Shown: in pieces, positions 13,472 to 25,600 of the stretch
How the letters are laid out: every line of letters starts with the position of its first letter
Position numbering within the stretch: position 1 is the first letter of the stretch
Assembly: GCF_040581485.1 (NCBI RefSeq)
Contig: NC_090130.1
Span: 7,316,001-7,380,000 of the forward strand
Direction of reading: 5' to 3'
DNA length: 64,000 nt
Source: Linepithema humile
Taxonomy: Eukaryota; Arthropoda; Insecta; Hymenoptera; Formicidae
Translations under genes and position numbers: made by a program
The notes under the pieces: model-generated
Seen by the model: only the letters and a program-made list of their open reading frames with translations
What the model was told of the DNA's origin: nothing
Databases searched by the model: none

Positions 13472-14831
13472 CTAACAAATATCGGAAGATAAATTCTGAG
13501 TTTCGCGAACTATATCATCAGTTTTACAAATTAAACTCCCACCAGAAGTTAAATCTTGACTCTTACACACTTTACTCTCGGAAACTAAATTTTCCATTTT
13601 ACGAACGCTATTTCCAGCAGAAACTGAACTGTCGGAAAAAGTCGCATTAATCGAAGTATTCGATACTTGGCAATGCCATTTCTTTTCATGATTTTCCAGC
13701 GTGAGAAGACTTCTAAAATACTTGCCGCATTTCACGCAGTAAAGATTGCACTTCTCGTGGCTTTTCCGATGCTTGTTCAACAGATCCTTACGTGTGAACG
13801 TTCTGTTACACATTGTGCAGGAAAACTTGTCAGGGTTCACATGTAGCACGTTATGCCTCGTCAAGTTGTCCAACCTCGTGTACTTCCTGGTGCAAATGTC
13901 ACAGGTGAACTTGGTTCTCTCCGAGTGACATCGCTGATGGTACTTCAGGTATCTCTTTTCGGCGAAAGTCTTTTTGCAAGCGCAGCAGGCGATCTGATTG
14001 CTGTCATTCTTCTTCGCATCCATATGACTTGTCAATTCCTCGCATGTCGCGAATTCCTCCTTACAGTAAAGGCAAACGAACTTTTTCGCTCGCTTGTTCC
14101 TCTGTATATTTTCCAGAAAATTTGGATCAGTCATAATCTTGTAAAGGAAAGAGTCCTTTAATTTATCCTCCGGCTCGGCGGAGGTATCTGTTATGATTTC
14201 ATCAACGCGATTGGAAGCATCCTTTGTTGACAGATTCATGACCTCCTCGTTAATGTTGTTATCGTTAGTGAGCAATGGTAATGTGCTGGTGGATGTGGCC
14301 AAGGTTAATTCATTGCTCGAAATAGTGGATAACGTATTTGGAGAAAGAATTCTTGAAGATGATGCGTGATACGCCTGTTGAGCAGAATTGATTTCAATAT
14401 TAATCAAAATAAGAATATAAATATTATTTAAAATTATATATCATACCGCGTGTTATATATAGTTCTGTAATCAATTTTAGAAATATTTTAATCGTATCAA
14501 GTGATAATTATTGAGAGTTATTTTGTAACTAAGTGTATTATATAACTATTTATAGATTAATTAACATTTATCGATTAATTAAACATTTTGTTAAACATCC
14601 TTGTTAAATTTTTAATACGTAAAATATAATGCGTAATAAATTATAGACTTCGCAAAATTATGTCATCGTGGAAAATGTCAAATAATTACCTACCTGAAAT
14701 GAATCTAGTGTGTATGTAAAATTATAATCTTTCTCAACATCTGTATCACTTTCTTCGTCTAGAAGGCCTTCTGTTGCAATCCTGATACTGTTTTGCAGTA
14801 TTCTGTGTCTTGGAACTCTTTTAATTCTCAT
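13472..14831 (-). CDS. C2H2 zinc-finger protein, two coding exons
   Basis: Join of 14831..14694 and 14374..13472, 346 aa. The donor reads ATTTCAG/GTAGGT and the acceptor TCAACAG/GCG. Both sides are in phase 0 and the intron is 319 nt. Residues 1-46 are basic then acidic (DEESDTDVEK). After a Ser/Thr/Asn-rich linker comes the zinc-finger block. Finger 1 has C147, C150 and H163 but no second His at the usual spacing. Finger 2 is C176/C179/H192/H196, finger 3 C204/C207/H220/H224, finger 4 C232/C235/H248/H252, finger 5 C259/C262/H275/H280. Fingers 2-4 are C-x2-C-x12-H-x3-H, and finger 5 has x4 between its histidines. The tail after finger 5 is Ser-rich and has no domain I recognise. Tandem fingers of this type usually bind DNA in the nucleus, so a sequence-specific transcription factor is the likely role (inference). 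The start is the first Met after the exon-2 acceptor. No orthologue is recognised by name. Confidence 0.92.
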
Positions 14832-14838
14832 ATTTACA
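14694..14838 (-). other. Exon 2 of the zinc-finger gene, with start codon
   Basis: On the minus strand the exon follows a clear acceptor: a T-rich tract (TTTTCATTGTTTTGTAG) ends at 14839. The exon starts at 14838 and its first ATG is at 14831..14829. Only 7 nt of leader are added before that ATG, so most of the 5' UTR must lie in an upstream exon. The exon ends at 14694 with CAG/GTAGGT. Confidence 0.8.
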
Positions 14839-15170
14839 CTACAAAACAATGAAAATAATAATGAGATAAATATTATATGACAATAATACGTAACATATTA
14901 ATTAAAAATTTTATAATAAACAAATGGACACTAAATTATAAGCTACATAATGTGTAATGTAGTAGAATTAAATTATAACTTAATAATACAAATAATTAGT
15001 ATCAATTTAAAATAATATAACTTTAATAATTAAATAAGTATTGATTGTATAAATATATATAAATAAATTTAAATAATTATAATAAATAGTTAAAAGTTGA
15101 AAATTGTTACAAACTTGGAAACATGCAATTATTTTGTAAAGTAATATTTAAACTTCAAAATTGTACTCAC

Positions 15171-15300
15171 ATTGTCAAGATATTTAATAATTCGATAACT
15201 CTTAGTAGAAAATATAGCACTTGACACTTAGCACACACTTTTACTGATTTATAAGATCTTCACGCCGTGAAACATACTATACGAAATACCGATGACGACT
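15171..15300 (-). other. Probable 5' untranslated exon of the zinc-finger gene
   Basis: A consensus donor AAT/GTGAGTAC lies at 15171/15170 on the minus strand, 332 nt upstream of the exon-2 acceptor. I traced the frame that would read into the exon-2 ATG back through part of this exon and found no upstream in-frame ATG, so translation probably starts in exon 2. The 5' boundary is unknown; 15300 is a guess from where the AT-rich sequence gives way to a GC-richer, promoter-like stretch. Confidence 0.5.
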
Positions 15301-15400
15301 GACGAGATTTATCGCACCTGACTTGGAAACTGTCGCTCGATTGACCTCAGCGCGACTTTCGTGATCGACACGACAACAAGAACCCTAGCGGAGTCGCCGA
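15240..15400 (-). promoter_or_regulatory. Putative promoter of the zinc-finger gene
   Basis: This GC-richer block sits directly upstream of the likely first exon in otherwise very AT-rich DNA. It contains the 13-nt dyad TTCACGCCGTGAA at 15259-15271, which could be a dimeric factor site. I see no convincing TATA box at a fixed distance, and the transcription start cannot be placed from sequence alone. Confidence 0.35.
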
Positions 15401-16425
15401 AGAATCTGAGTTTGCAAACATACATATAGTCGTGAATTCGTAGAAACAGATTACCACAAAAACTGCTTTCTTCAGCTTGTAATTTGTTTTGCACAGATAT
15501 GTGTATTCATATCCAAATATATTTAAGGAAAATTATTGAATGAAATAATATATGTTCTGCGTAAAAATGTAACATCAAAAACTTAACATAATAGTAATAT
15601 TGCAATTATATATCCATAATTTTGTAAAATTATTAAAAATTCCAAGTATTTCAATATACATTTTATAGCCATATATCTATAATTATAACTAGTTAGAATT
15701 ATATTTTAATTATTATCTCGAATACAATAAAATAATAGTAACAAAGCATGTAATATTAATTATTTAATAATTAATGTATTTCAGAAATATAACAGATATT
15801 AATGTTTTAATAGAGTATCAATTCTTTATTCACGGTTGGGTTTGAGTAGCATTTTATATATTATATATACATGGCCAAAAAAAGGCAAAGTGCTTCTCTT
15901 TTCGGATATATTTTTATAACCCATTTTATTCATTCTGCAAAAAGAGAGAGAACAGCGTCGCCGCGCCGAACGGAGTAAATCGACACGATGCTAAAAAAAA
16001 ATCGAGACATAGAACGTCGAGATAAAAGAGCAGGGGGTAAAAAGGGAGAATACGAAGGGGTCAAGCATAAAATTGACAAAAAAAATTCTCGCTGTTTGGT
16101 ACGATGTCCCTGTAGCCATCCTTGTACAGCTCCGGTCGTTAATACGACATAAGGAGGAGGCAGGGTTAAGCGAGGGTGAAGCGAGGATTTTTAATTGTAG
16201 TTCGCCCGATATAACCCCGCTCGACCCGTCCGTATTGTCATACCGGGGTGGCGCTTTTCTTTATTTCCCCAGTGGCTGGATGAGGTTATACATTTTTTTT
16301 TAAACTGCGGCAATGCCTCCGTCTTCTTATTAGCAAAGCTAATTGGAAATACAAATGGTTATTCACGGTAAGAAGGAAAAGGCTGTGCCGAAGAGTGACT
16401 GCGGAGTAGTAACGGGAGTTTGTAG

Positions 16426-16460
16426 ATAGAGAGAGAAAGAGAGAGAGAGAGAAGAGGAGA
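16426..16460. repeat. (GA)n imperfect microsatellite
   Basis: GA repeats with two AA interruptions, followed by a purine-rich stretch. Confidence 0.95.
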
Positions 16461-19400
16461 GCGGACGGGGCGAAAGGAGAGGTGGTGGTATGCTTCTGCG
16501 TATTAAGGTTGTATTTGCTCCGGATAATTAGGACTTTTTCCCGACCAATTCGGATGAATAATTGATTTGCTGCTCCCTGCGCCAGTCCGGACGCGCCTGT
16601 CGCTCTTGGACCTCTTCGAATGACAATCACCCAGAGAAAAATACGAATCTTTGCGATGAAATATTCAATGCTTGACGCAGTATTATGTGTCGAGAACGAA
16701 GGGCGAAAACCCGATATCAAATAATGCAAGATAAAAGTAATAATGACAAGTTGAGTAGCTAAAAGACGATAAGTCATTCATCTAATATATTATTTTAATA
16801 AATTTCAAACAGACTTTAACAAATTTTCATGCTAAGATAATAGAAAATAAAAAACTTGCAAAATATAATAATCTTTTTGCAATTTCTAGCAATAGTCGAC
16901 TTCAAATCGACCAAAGAATCTATGGATAAAAGATTTGCTAATTCAAAAAAATGTAAAGTTTGGAAAATTGAAGACGCAGCACTGAATTTAACAAACATAA
17001 AAATTTTTTTCAACATATAAATTTTATCGTACAATATCTTTTGACAAATCGTGATAAAAAAAATTGATCTATAAATCATTTACTGTCCAACGAAATCCAT
17101 CGGTGGATATTTCTCACTCTTCCCCGGTTTGTTTAATAGAAAGTTTTCTTCAATTTTCTTAGCGCCGAAGGCCGTCGAACGTCTCACGAGACATTTTGAC
17201 ACCCAGTACATCACGCTCATTCTTTTCATCTACTTATATTACGTATACAATATCTGTGTATCGAAGCTGGTTGATCCCAGTGAGTTCCCTTCCTCACCAC
17301 GGAGCCATACATCATACCACCTTCTTTATTAAACTCATATTTTTCAAAAAGTCTCACCTTCGCTATCTGGAGCGCCTCCTCTCGCTCGCAACTCGGAAAT
17401 CAGCTCGGGGAGAACGAAAAATTCATTTGGCACTCAAGGGTAAGATGGATATGAAAATTTTTATGCTAAAAGTGATTTACGTCCGCGCGTCGCGCCACCG
17501 ATATGACTTAACTAGCTTTTTATTATAAATGATGTATCTCTCATAGATAATAAGTAAATATATATTTCGGTGTCTTTGTTCAACGAAATTCTTTACGGAA
17601 AACTCATTGATAAGTATTAATGCAATTTATGTGAATCGATCTGGAAATCGTGAAAAGTTTAAACACTCCGTTAATTAATTAGCATTGACAAATTTTCCAC
17701 AAAGTTAATTTTTCGCGGTAGGTAAAAAAAAAGTATATACACGGGAATTGACGAGAGAACGGCAAAGGTTCTTTAACGAGTCAGACTTCCAAGGGATATA
17801 TCGCGCGACGAGTTGTCTCTTCGTAGCGCGGGAAAGTTAGGCCACTTTCCTTCGACGCGCGCAGGAGAGATTGGCCGTTTGGCGCGCATAAAGAAGAAAG
17901 CCACCCCCTTCAGTTTGCCTTCCAGCGCGCCCTTCGCCACCTCCCCCGGTCACCCCTCACGACCCAAAACCGCGGACGGTTATAAAGCATTCTTCCAGTT
18001 TATTAGACGGAGACTCGCGGGCCTCTCTTTATATTAAGCATGTGCATTATTAATGCGCCGGTATAACCGTAAAATGCTGATGAAAAAAAGTTGCCGAGCC
18101 CCGCGGGTGTTTCTTCGGCGGCAAAGCGAAAAGAAGGAACAGGCTCCTCCGAGATTGCTGCAGCAACTTGACTGACTGACTCTTCGACTCGTCGGATATT
18201 ATGTCGCGTGAAATTTCACCTCAGCGACGCTTCGTTGAAGGAATTATCCGCGATGTACGGAATAATGTGTACATGCGCAAAATCAAAGACAAATTACATT
18301 GCGAGTGACAATTAAAATTCTGTCAGCATAGACATATTATATAAAAAGCAAAGTTTGAGACGAAAATAAACATCGCATTTCGCACAATAATAGCTTTCGC
18401 TCGGCAATCAATCGGAGATATAGCTTCGCTTTCGGGAATACGACAGTCAGCTAGTTTGTTTTTTGCTTGAGCTAAACCATCTCACGCGATAAGACGGCGC
18501 GACAATCTGGCATAGCACAGGAGTTACACGCACCGGGGATTTCCATGGAAATCGATGACACCCTCGGCGACGTAACTTCGGACGAGAGAGAATCGCCGAA
18601 TAGAATGCCCGTAACTTATCCAGATAAGGGGTTGTAAAACGATGCTGTAGCTATCTGCCAATACGGTCTGCTCCCCCTTCTCACGAGAGGGAAGGCCTGC
18701 ATCCAGGTTGCGGGTAGATATAGGGAGCAATTTCGCAGAAATTGATGCCATTTGAATATCGCCTGCGCCGCGCGACACGCGCTTTCAAGATGGTACCGTT
18801 CGTAAAGGCGTTTACACGATTGTCGAGATCTCTATCCGTCCGTGCGCGCTTCCTCGACAAATACTGCCGAGACACATTGGTATTATATGTTTCGTGGATC
18901 GTATTTCCACTGCGGGCTGCGCGCGCGGTACTTGACGGAGAGACGGAATGACTAACGTAAACGACGGCGTCTGTTTCTCGATATTTGTTTTCCCGTCGAT
19001 TGCAAATTAATTCGAAAAGATGAGATTAAAGTAACGAAATTCCGCCGCAATCGACATTATCAATTATTTTTACAGCTTCGCAAAATATCTGATTGTTCCA
19101 ATATCACAGAGATATAAGTTTCTCTCATAATTACAAATTGAATTTCTTTTATACTTATCTAAATTTATTCCGGCAAGAATATCTAGGAAGAAAAATGTGA
19201 ATTTCTTATAAATTCCTTCCGAATGACTTTAATCAGGGCACATCTTCGCTCCCACGTGTGTGATTATACTTGGTGACTTCCGGATACGTGCCGGGGTTAC
19301 GTCACGTCGGTGTTACCGAAGTCTTGTTTATCAAGTGCGCTGCCACAGTCGAAGTATACATATACACTCTCCTCGGTGCCCGTCAATGGCGCTTCTTAGC

Positions 19401-19558
19401 TTATGCATAAAGCCCTTTTCGCCCATCACCCTCACGCCCCGCCGATCCCGTCTATCCGCATCCACCTCCCGCAACCTCCTCATCTTTCACGATTTCATCC
19501 CCGCCGTTTCATCGAGGCTTCAACCCCTTCTTCGACCGGTAGTGGCAGATCGGGTTGT

Positions 19559-19580
19559 CTCGCTCGCTCGCTCGCTCGCG
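19559..19580. repeat. (CTCG)n tetranucleotide repeat
   Basis: About five units of CTCG in a GC-rich island. Confidence 0.9.
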
Positions 19581-20928
19581 AGTATTTCCACCAGGATGTA
19601 TCGCAAAATCTATACCGGCCTGAGGGGGTGGGAAGGGGGGGGCGAGGAGGGGGATAGAAGGAGGAGTGGGCGACGGTGGCGGAGGCCAGGGTGGTTTTCG
19701 AGAAGGGTGAGCCCCGTCACATTTCACTACAGACTAATAACTTCTGAATATTCATTTCGTGTTTCTCCTTGCCTGCTTGCGAACCCGTAAGCAAGGCTAA
19801 TGCGACGCTCACAACGGAATGCTTGATGCTCCCGGAAATACGTCGAGAACGATAACTGAATTTTGGCGATTTCTACCGTCTTGCTTATCGTAAAGCACAA
19901 AGGTCGCGATAACGTAAATTGAGAAAAATACGATTTAATTGACAAATCGATCGGCAGTCGCTCGTGGAAATAATTGACGCGTTTGATTTCGTGTGAGACA
20001 AGTTTAAAGAATATGTACTCTCCTTCGTCGAAGCGAGAAAAACAGAGTAGCTTGGAGGCGAGGGAAACGCGAGAGACGGTCGTCATGGCAACTATGAATT
20101 AAGTAATCAATGAATTATTATTGACATTGATGTCTTCGCCCTGCTCCTCCTCCTGCTTCTCGCGATACTTCAAGACTCATAAAGCAGGTTGCCCTGCGTT
20201 CCTGATTAATACACCGGTAGTATATCTCACTGGATTTCAGGATAAAGAGATGGAAGGTCTGAAGCGAGAACGAAACGAAGCGGGTGTAGCTCGCTAGATG
20301 GAAAATGATCCGTGGCGAGTTTCCCGCCATGTAAACACAATTTTTCTGCTCTTTACATTCAATACCGGCAGTGTAAATGAATAGCTGTGTATTGCGTCGT
20401 GATTTGAAAGCGATTAATAACTGAAAACATCATATTTCAAATTGTTATTGATTCTCGCGCTCAATAGACCCTTTTATTGCTTTTAATGTGCTAAGATTAA
20501 TTCAAATGCTTTTCACTTTTGTATCTGGAAAAATTTTATGAGTTTACAAGTACGTAATAGACAATTCAAGAGAGTTATTGTTTAAAGATATTCGAAATTA
20601 AAACAGTTGACATCTTTCGTCTTTCGACTATTAATTATACAATTATTTATTTGCTAAAGAATATTCCGAAATCATATTGTAATACGTATTGATAATTATA
20701 AAGTCGCAATCAATAATTAGACAATTTCGACATTTCTTTTAATAAAAACCAAATGATATATTAATGTGTAACTATTAATCTAATTTAGAATGTTTTTCTT
20801 GTAGTCTTCAATCATCATCCGACTTGTCTCTCTTCCTCTTTCTCTCTTGATGTCGCTAAGGTTTCCGTCGTTCGTAATTCGGAACGGTGCTTGCAGAAAA
20901 TACGATAGGACGCTTCGTATCGTGAAAA

Positions 20929-20960
20929 GAGAGAGAGAGAGAGAGAGAGGGAGGGAGAGC
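20929..20960. repeat. (GA)n microsatellite
   Basis: About 20 nt of perfect GA followed by GAGGGAGAG variants. Confidence 0.95.
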
Positions 20961-21676
20961 GGAGGATGGGTAGCCGGAAGAAAGGCGCACGGTGGAATGC
21001 TTCGAGCCAATAGAAGAGACTCCGCGCCACCTTCAATTCCACGATCTTCACGATAAATTAGCACGGACGAATTTCCAGTGTCTGCATCCTCCCTTGCATC
21101 GCGTCCTCTCACGGGATTTCTCGCGTCAAGCGTTTTTCTGTCCTCTTCGATCAAGCTGATTGGCAAATGCGATTATTCCCTCGCGATTTTGTCGCTCGAG
21201 AATTAGTCTCGTTACTGTTTCTCACCCGACGTAGTTAGCGAGCGTAGATTATTAATATCTCGAAACGCACGCGGATATTCTATTTCCGTGTCTCCGTGTA
21301 AAAGTATCCTCGATACACGGCGTAAAGTGTTCGCATGCTCGGGGAAAAAGCGAGTGGCGGAGAAAACTGTGTAAACAGAAGCGGAGGAAAATGGTGCGCG
21401 AGGTTTCGCAACGCGAAACGCAACAAACAATACCCACGCACGGCAAATGAATGCAAAGCGGTGCGCGCGAAGGGCACTACATCTCTACGAGCATCCGGCG
21501 CATCGTTATAAAAATGACTTCACCGTTGCGGATTAGGATGGAGGGATTGCGATGGCTTTTACACCGCTAAGATCGGAAGAGAGCGGGAGAGAGTGGTTAT
21601 AAAAAAAGGAAAGAAACGAGAGAGGGCGAATTAAAATTTCACAACGACAACTGACAATCGTGAAATCCCGTCCTTT

Positions 21677-21722
21677 ACCCCTCCGACCCCTCCGCCCCCC
21701 CCCGCCCCCCATTACCCCCCGC
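21677..21722. repeat. Poly-C runs
   Basis: C-rich tract with homopolymers of 6 to 9 C separated by G or ATTA. Confidence 0.9.
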
Positions 21723-22640
21723 GACAGTAGACGGTCCGGCGTTACCGACCCTCCATTGTCTCCGACAAAACAACTCCCTGCCCTCCTCCATTTCCCACCC
21801 CGGTTAGGAAACGTGCGATAATAAATATAGAGAAAATGAAAAATTATTAAAAACTTCCTTTTTAACCTTGGTAATCCTCGTCGCCCCTAGAGATGCCGCA
21901 TTAAAAACTCGCTGCCCCCCAACCCCCGGCAGCTCCTTCCCTCCGTCTCCGCTTGCTCTTTCTGCGCCCTCGTCCACCCCGGGCTCCGTGGTCCTCGGGG
22001 TTGGGCGTCCGGACACGCGAATTATTTATACGCAGGAGTCTCTCTGACGACATTACCACAGTGTTAGCATTAAATCATAATGTACGACCCGTTACGAGTA
22101 GCTGTGATTCGGCCTTGCGCGCGCTCCCGTGTCAACGGACGCTCCTCGCTCGCGTTCGCGTGCTCCTTGTTTTTGCACTTTTAAAGAGCGCGAATAATTA
22201 TTTTCCAAGGCGGAATGCCCGTTGAAAAACGGGCGATCGGACTTCGTTGAATGGATCGTTGATTAACGACAGGTATATATTTCTGTCGCCCACGGATATA
22301 AGAGTGACGCTTTAAAAAAAAACAAATCGATATTTTAAAAAGTGTTGTGTCATAATATATTAATTAAGTAATAATGCAGCAATTAAGGTGATAAAAGCTG
22401 GGCTTTATTGGTGGCGTTTTATCGAATGGTTTGTTTTATCGCTCGCGGAGAGATAATGTGAATACCAAGTTCTGCGTATCGTCCGACTAGAAAGGTAGCT
22501 TTTTACCTTCACGTTGATCTACGAGTAATCACGCGGGATGGCACAAAACAACGAAACTGCGTCGTATAATAAACCTATATTAATCTCGTAGGAAAGAGAT
22601 AAAGCGATATTATCGAGCGGGTCCGCCGTCGAACGTCGAC

Positions 22641-25600
22641 TCACCTCCGCGTCGTAACTTTTTCATGAATAATCCCCGGGCTAATTTGAATAAATTATAA
22701 CCAACGGCGTTTGACGGGGTCCCCAAATTCTCAGCGACGCTATTGATAGCCGTGAAAACGGAAGAGAGAGTCCGCCTATTCGTGGACGTGCTAAAGTAGA
22801 AGGATCTCTGCGGCTTCCATTAATTCCTTTGTCTCGCGATCCTGTCACGGTTCCGGGGGAGCCGATTTTCAAGGACTTTTTTCCGCATAGTCCATTAAAA
22901 TATCAATTAAGACGGCCATCTCTCACCTTCACGCGGGACCGATTCTTTATTCCTCGACGGCCACGTCGAATCAATTTGTATAATCGCGATCAGTTCGGCT
23001 CATTGTCAAGTAATACCGTTGTTTCGAGAAGAAAACACAAAAGAGAATTCACGATAAGAATGAAAATGTCTTATACTTTGCGCCCTTTTAAATATTTATA
23101 TACAAAACAGTATAATTCATAATTGTCAATAAATCCAAATTCTGTATCAAGTCATTCGTATTAATAGCTTTATCTGGAGCTGATTTGTTCTTACTTTCGC
23201 GAGTAGCGATTCGAATTAAAACCGATTAATTAGTGAAGCCGGTGAAATACGTAACGGGGCAATTACCGCAGAAGAACATCGACACGTGGATACATTTCGC
23301 AATAATAATACTGTCAGAGTCAAGCCGAGCGATCGTGAATACGTGCATTCATCCGGCTCGATAATCCAACTTGAAAGGTACACGTCGGGGGCTTTTTCTA
23401 CTTACTACAACGGCGCTCAGAAGCACGTAACGAACAAACGTTTCCGGAATACCTGTAACCTAGGGCGCTGGAAAAAATATGGGAAACCCCGTCCTTGGAG
23501 AACGAGCGAGGGGGGTGGCGACGTCGGGGCGGTCGGTTTACCCCGCGTAGAAGGCGCGCACAAATTGGCGTGTGTGCGTCGGTGCTCACACGGACGCGGA
23601 CGCGCGCTCGTATGCGAGCGAGCGCAAGGGTTGAATTTTAATTATTTTCTCTTTGGTAGGTATAATATTTCAATGCTCGGCGGAGCCTGGCCGACCGGGC
23701 TCGCCTCTCGCCGCCATCTCTGTCAAGTAATGTTATTATAATTATACGCGTGTGCGCTCGGTCGGTCATTTCTTGTGCCCGTCCATCCCCCAGTCATCCC
23801 CGCCGCCCCACACACGGCGCATTCTCTGTCCGTCTTTCTCCTCTTTCTCGCCGTCTCCGCCTCGCAACCCCCTCGCGAACGCTCTCTTTTCGCTCGTCTC
23901 TCGTCTCGCCCGCGTTCCCTGCGCCCGGGTATTGTGCAATTAAAATGTCGTAATTGTCCGTCGGAATTCATCTTGAAATTCGTGCCTAACCAGTCGAAGC
24001 ACGCTGATGTCCACCTTCCTCGAGTGTAGATACGCGTGATATCGACACATGTGCAGCGAGGTAAGATAATCTTCTGAATATTTACAATTTGCATTGTATA
24101 GAGGCAAAGTAGATTAGAGCAATTGTTTGCGAATATGAAGAAATAATATCGCAGAATCATGTTGGTCGCGTTTAATGCAACGCTAATATTTCATTCTTTA
24201 AATCAGACTTGTCTAAATTCTCAGTCGCGAATAAAACACTTCTTTTTCCTCATCGTCTCGTTCAATAAAGTTTAAAAAGCGAAGAAAAATTACACATACT
24301 GAGCTTTATTTATAGATCATCGCGTTATATCATTCGCGTTTGTGCGTTGTGGTCGATTAATTAAACCATTAATGTTACGCGAATTTCGTCATTTCACTCT
24401 CACAGAAGTTCCGAATTTCTTACAGTAAAGATATTGCAGTAAAAATCCCAAAAATGCATAAAGAGAAAAATATGACAAATTTTGGACATTCTGAAAGAGA
24501 AATACAAACTAAGTCCAGTTGTAACATAATATAAATACCTCGTATATCCAACGCGTGTCGCTTCAAAAGAGCACGTCGCGGCCGCGGTCAATGCTCGCAT
24601 GGTGGTGGACGAAAGGCGAGCCGTCGTCGGTGGGATAAAGCCGGACGGCGTATGTATACGATCACCTGAAATTCAGAATTGCAAATTCTTTAATTCACGG
24701 GGACGCGATGGCGATGGCGACGACGGCGGTAGCGGCAACGGCGGCGGTCGCAACGGAGGTCCTCCGCTCGGCAGGAAAATACCTTCGCCTGACCTATACA
24801 AACATCGCGGGAGACGAGGGATGTGTATTCAAAAATTTACATAGGTACATTCTGATTAAAGTGTCCTAGAAAGCAAATCTAATACAGCAGCGCGAGTACG
24901 CTGAGTCTCTCTTCGTCTCCTCGCCCCCTCCCCCACTCTTTCCATCGCACGGCGAGAGCCTTTCCGTGGTGCGAGGACGCGGAATTGCAGGAGGATTATT
25001 ACGTATCCTTTGGAAAGTTTCCGCCGGACTGGCGGAGAATATCGGGACCGAATGGGGGATGAAAGGACTGGATGTATCTCGCTACCATGTCCAGTATATC
25101 ATGATAATCGTGGGATTTATTACTCGTTACCGAGGTTTATTATCCCGGTAACGCGCTAGGGTGAACGTGACGAGAACGTAGAAAACAAATAAAATCACGG
25201 AGCGAAAAGGAGGACACTCAAAAAAGAGAGACGGCCGCGCGCGGGGAGTGCCGTAATAAATTTCTGCGATTGATAATGATGGGAAATGCGACCGCTCGGT
25301 AAACAGAAAAAGGACACGAAGACCAGCGCTGATATCCGGAAAGGAATCATATTTTATCCGACGGCAAATAAGTAGGATCTGTCTTGCGTCCTGCCAAGTT
25401 TCGCGACAACGCGGGAGCGTATATTCCACGCTCGGCGATTGGATTCGCCAATTAATCACCGGCGGAGCCGCGGCGGCACGGATGAAAGAATAACGACACG
25501 AAAACGAAACGAAATTTAAATATTCTCGCGTTGTTCGCGAAAAGGTGGCCGAGGGGCAGGAAAAGGGCGACGGTATCGCGAGCATTCCTCCGCACCCCTC

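Larger units (their letters stand above)
15490..22640. other. Intergenic or intronic, no gene seen
   Basis: AT-rich at 15490-15880, then mixed. CpG-rich islands occur at about 17760-18020, 19380-19720 and 21660-22000. The long frames here cross microsatellites or GC-rich low-complexity DNA and lack splice or family support. Confidence 0.55.

Noticed and set aside
16286..16777. 163-codon minus-strand ORF with hydrophobic N-terminus
   Set aside because: The Ser/Leu-rich middle is the translated (GA)n microsatellite. No splice or family support.
19260..19790. 176-codon plus-strand ORF
   Set aside because: It crosses a CTCG repeat and G-rich low-complexity DNA, with an Arg/Ser-rich product and other frames also open.
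23306..23317. TAATACTGTCAG, shared with the 5' end of the miR-8/200 family
   Set aside because: Similarity stops after 12 nt and no complementary arm is visible nearby.
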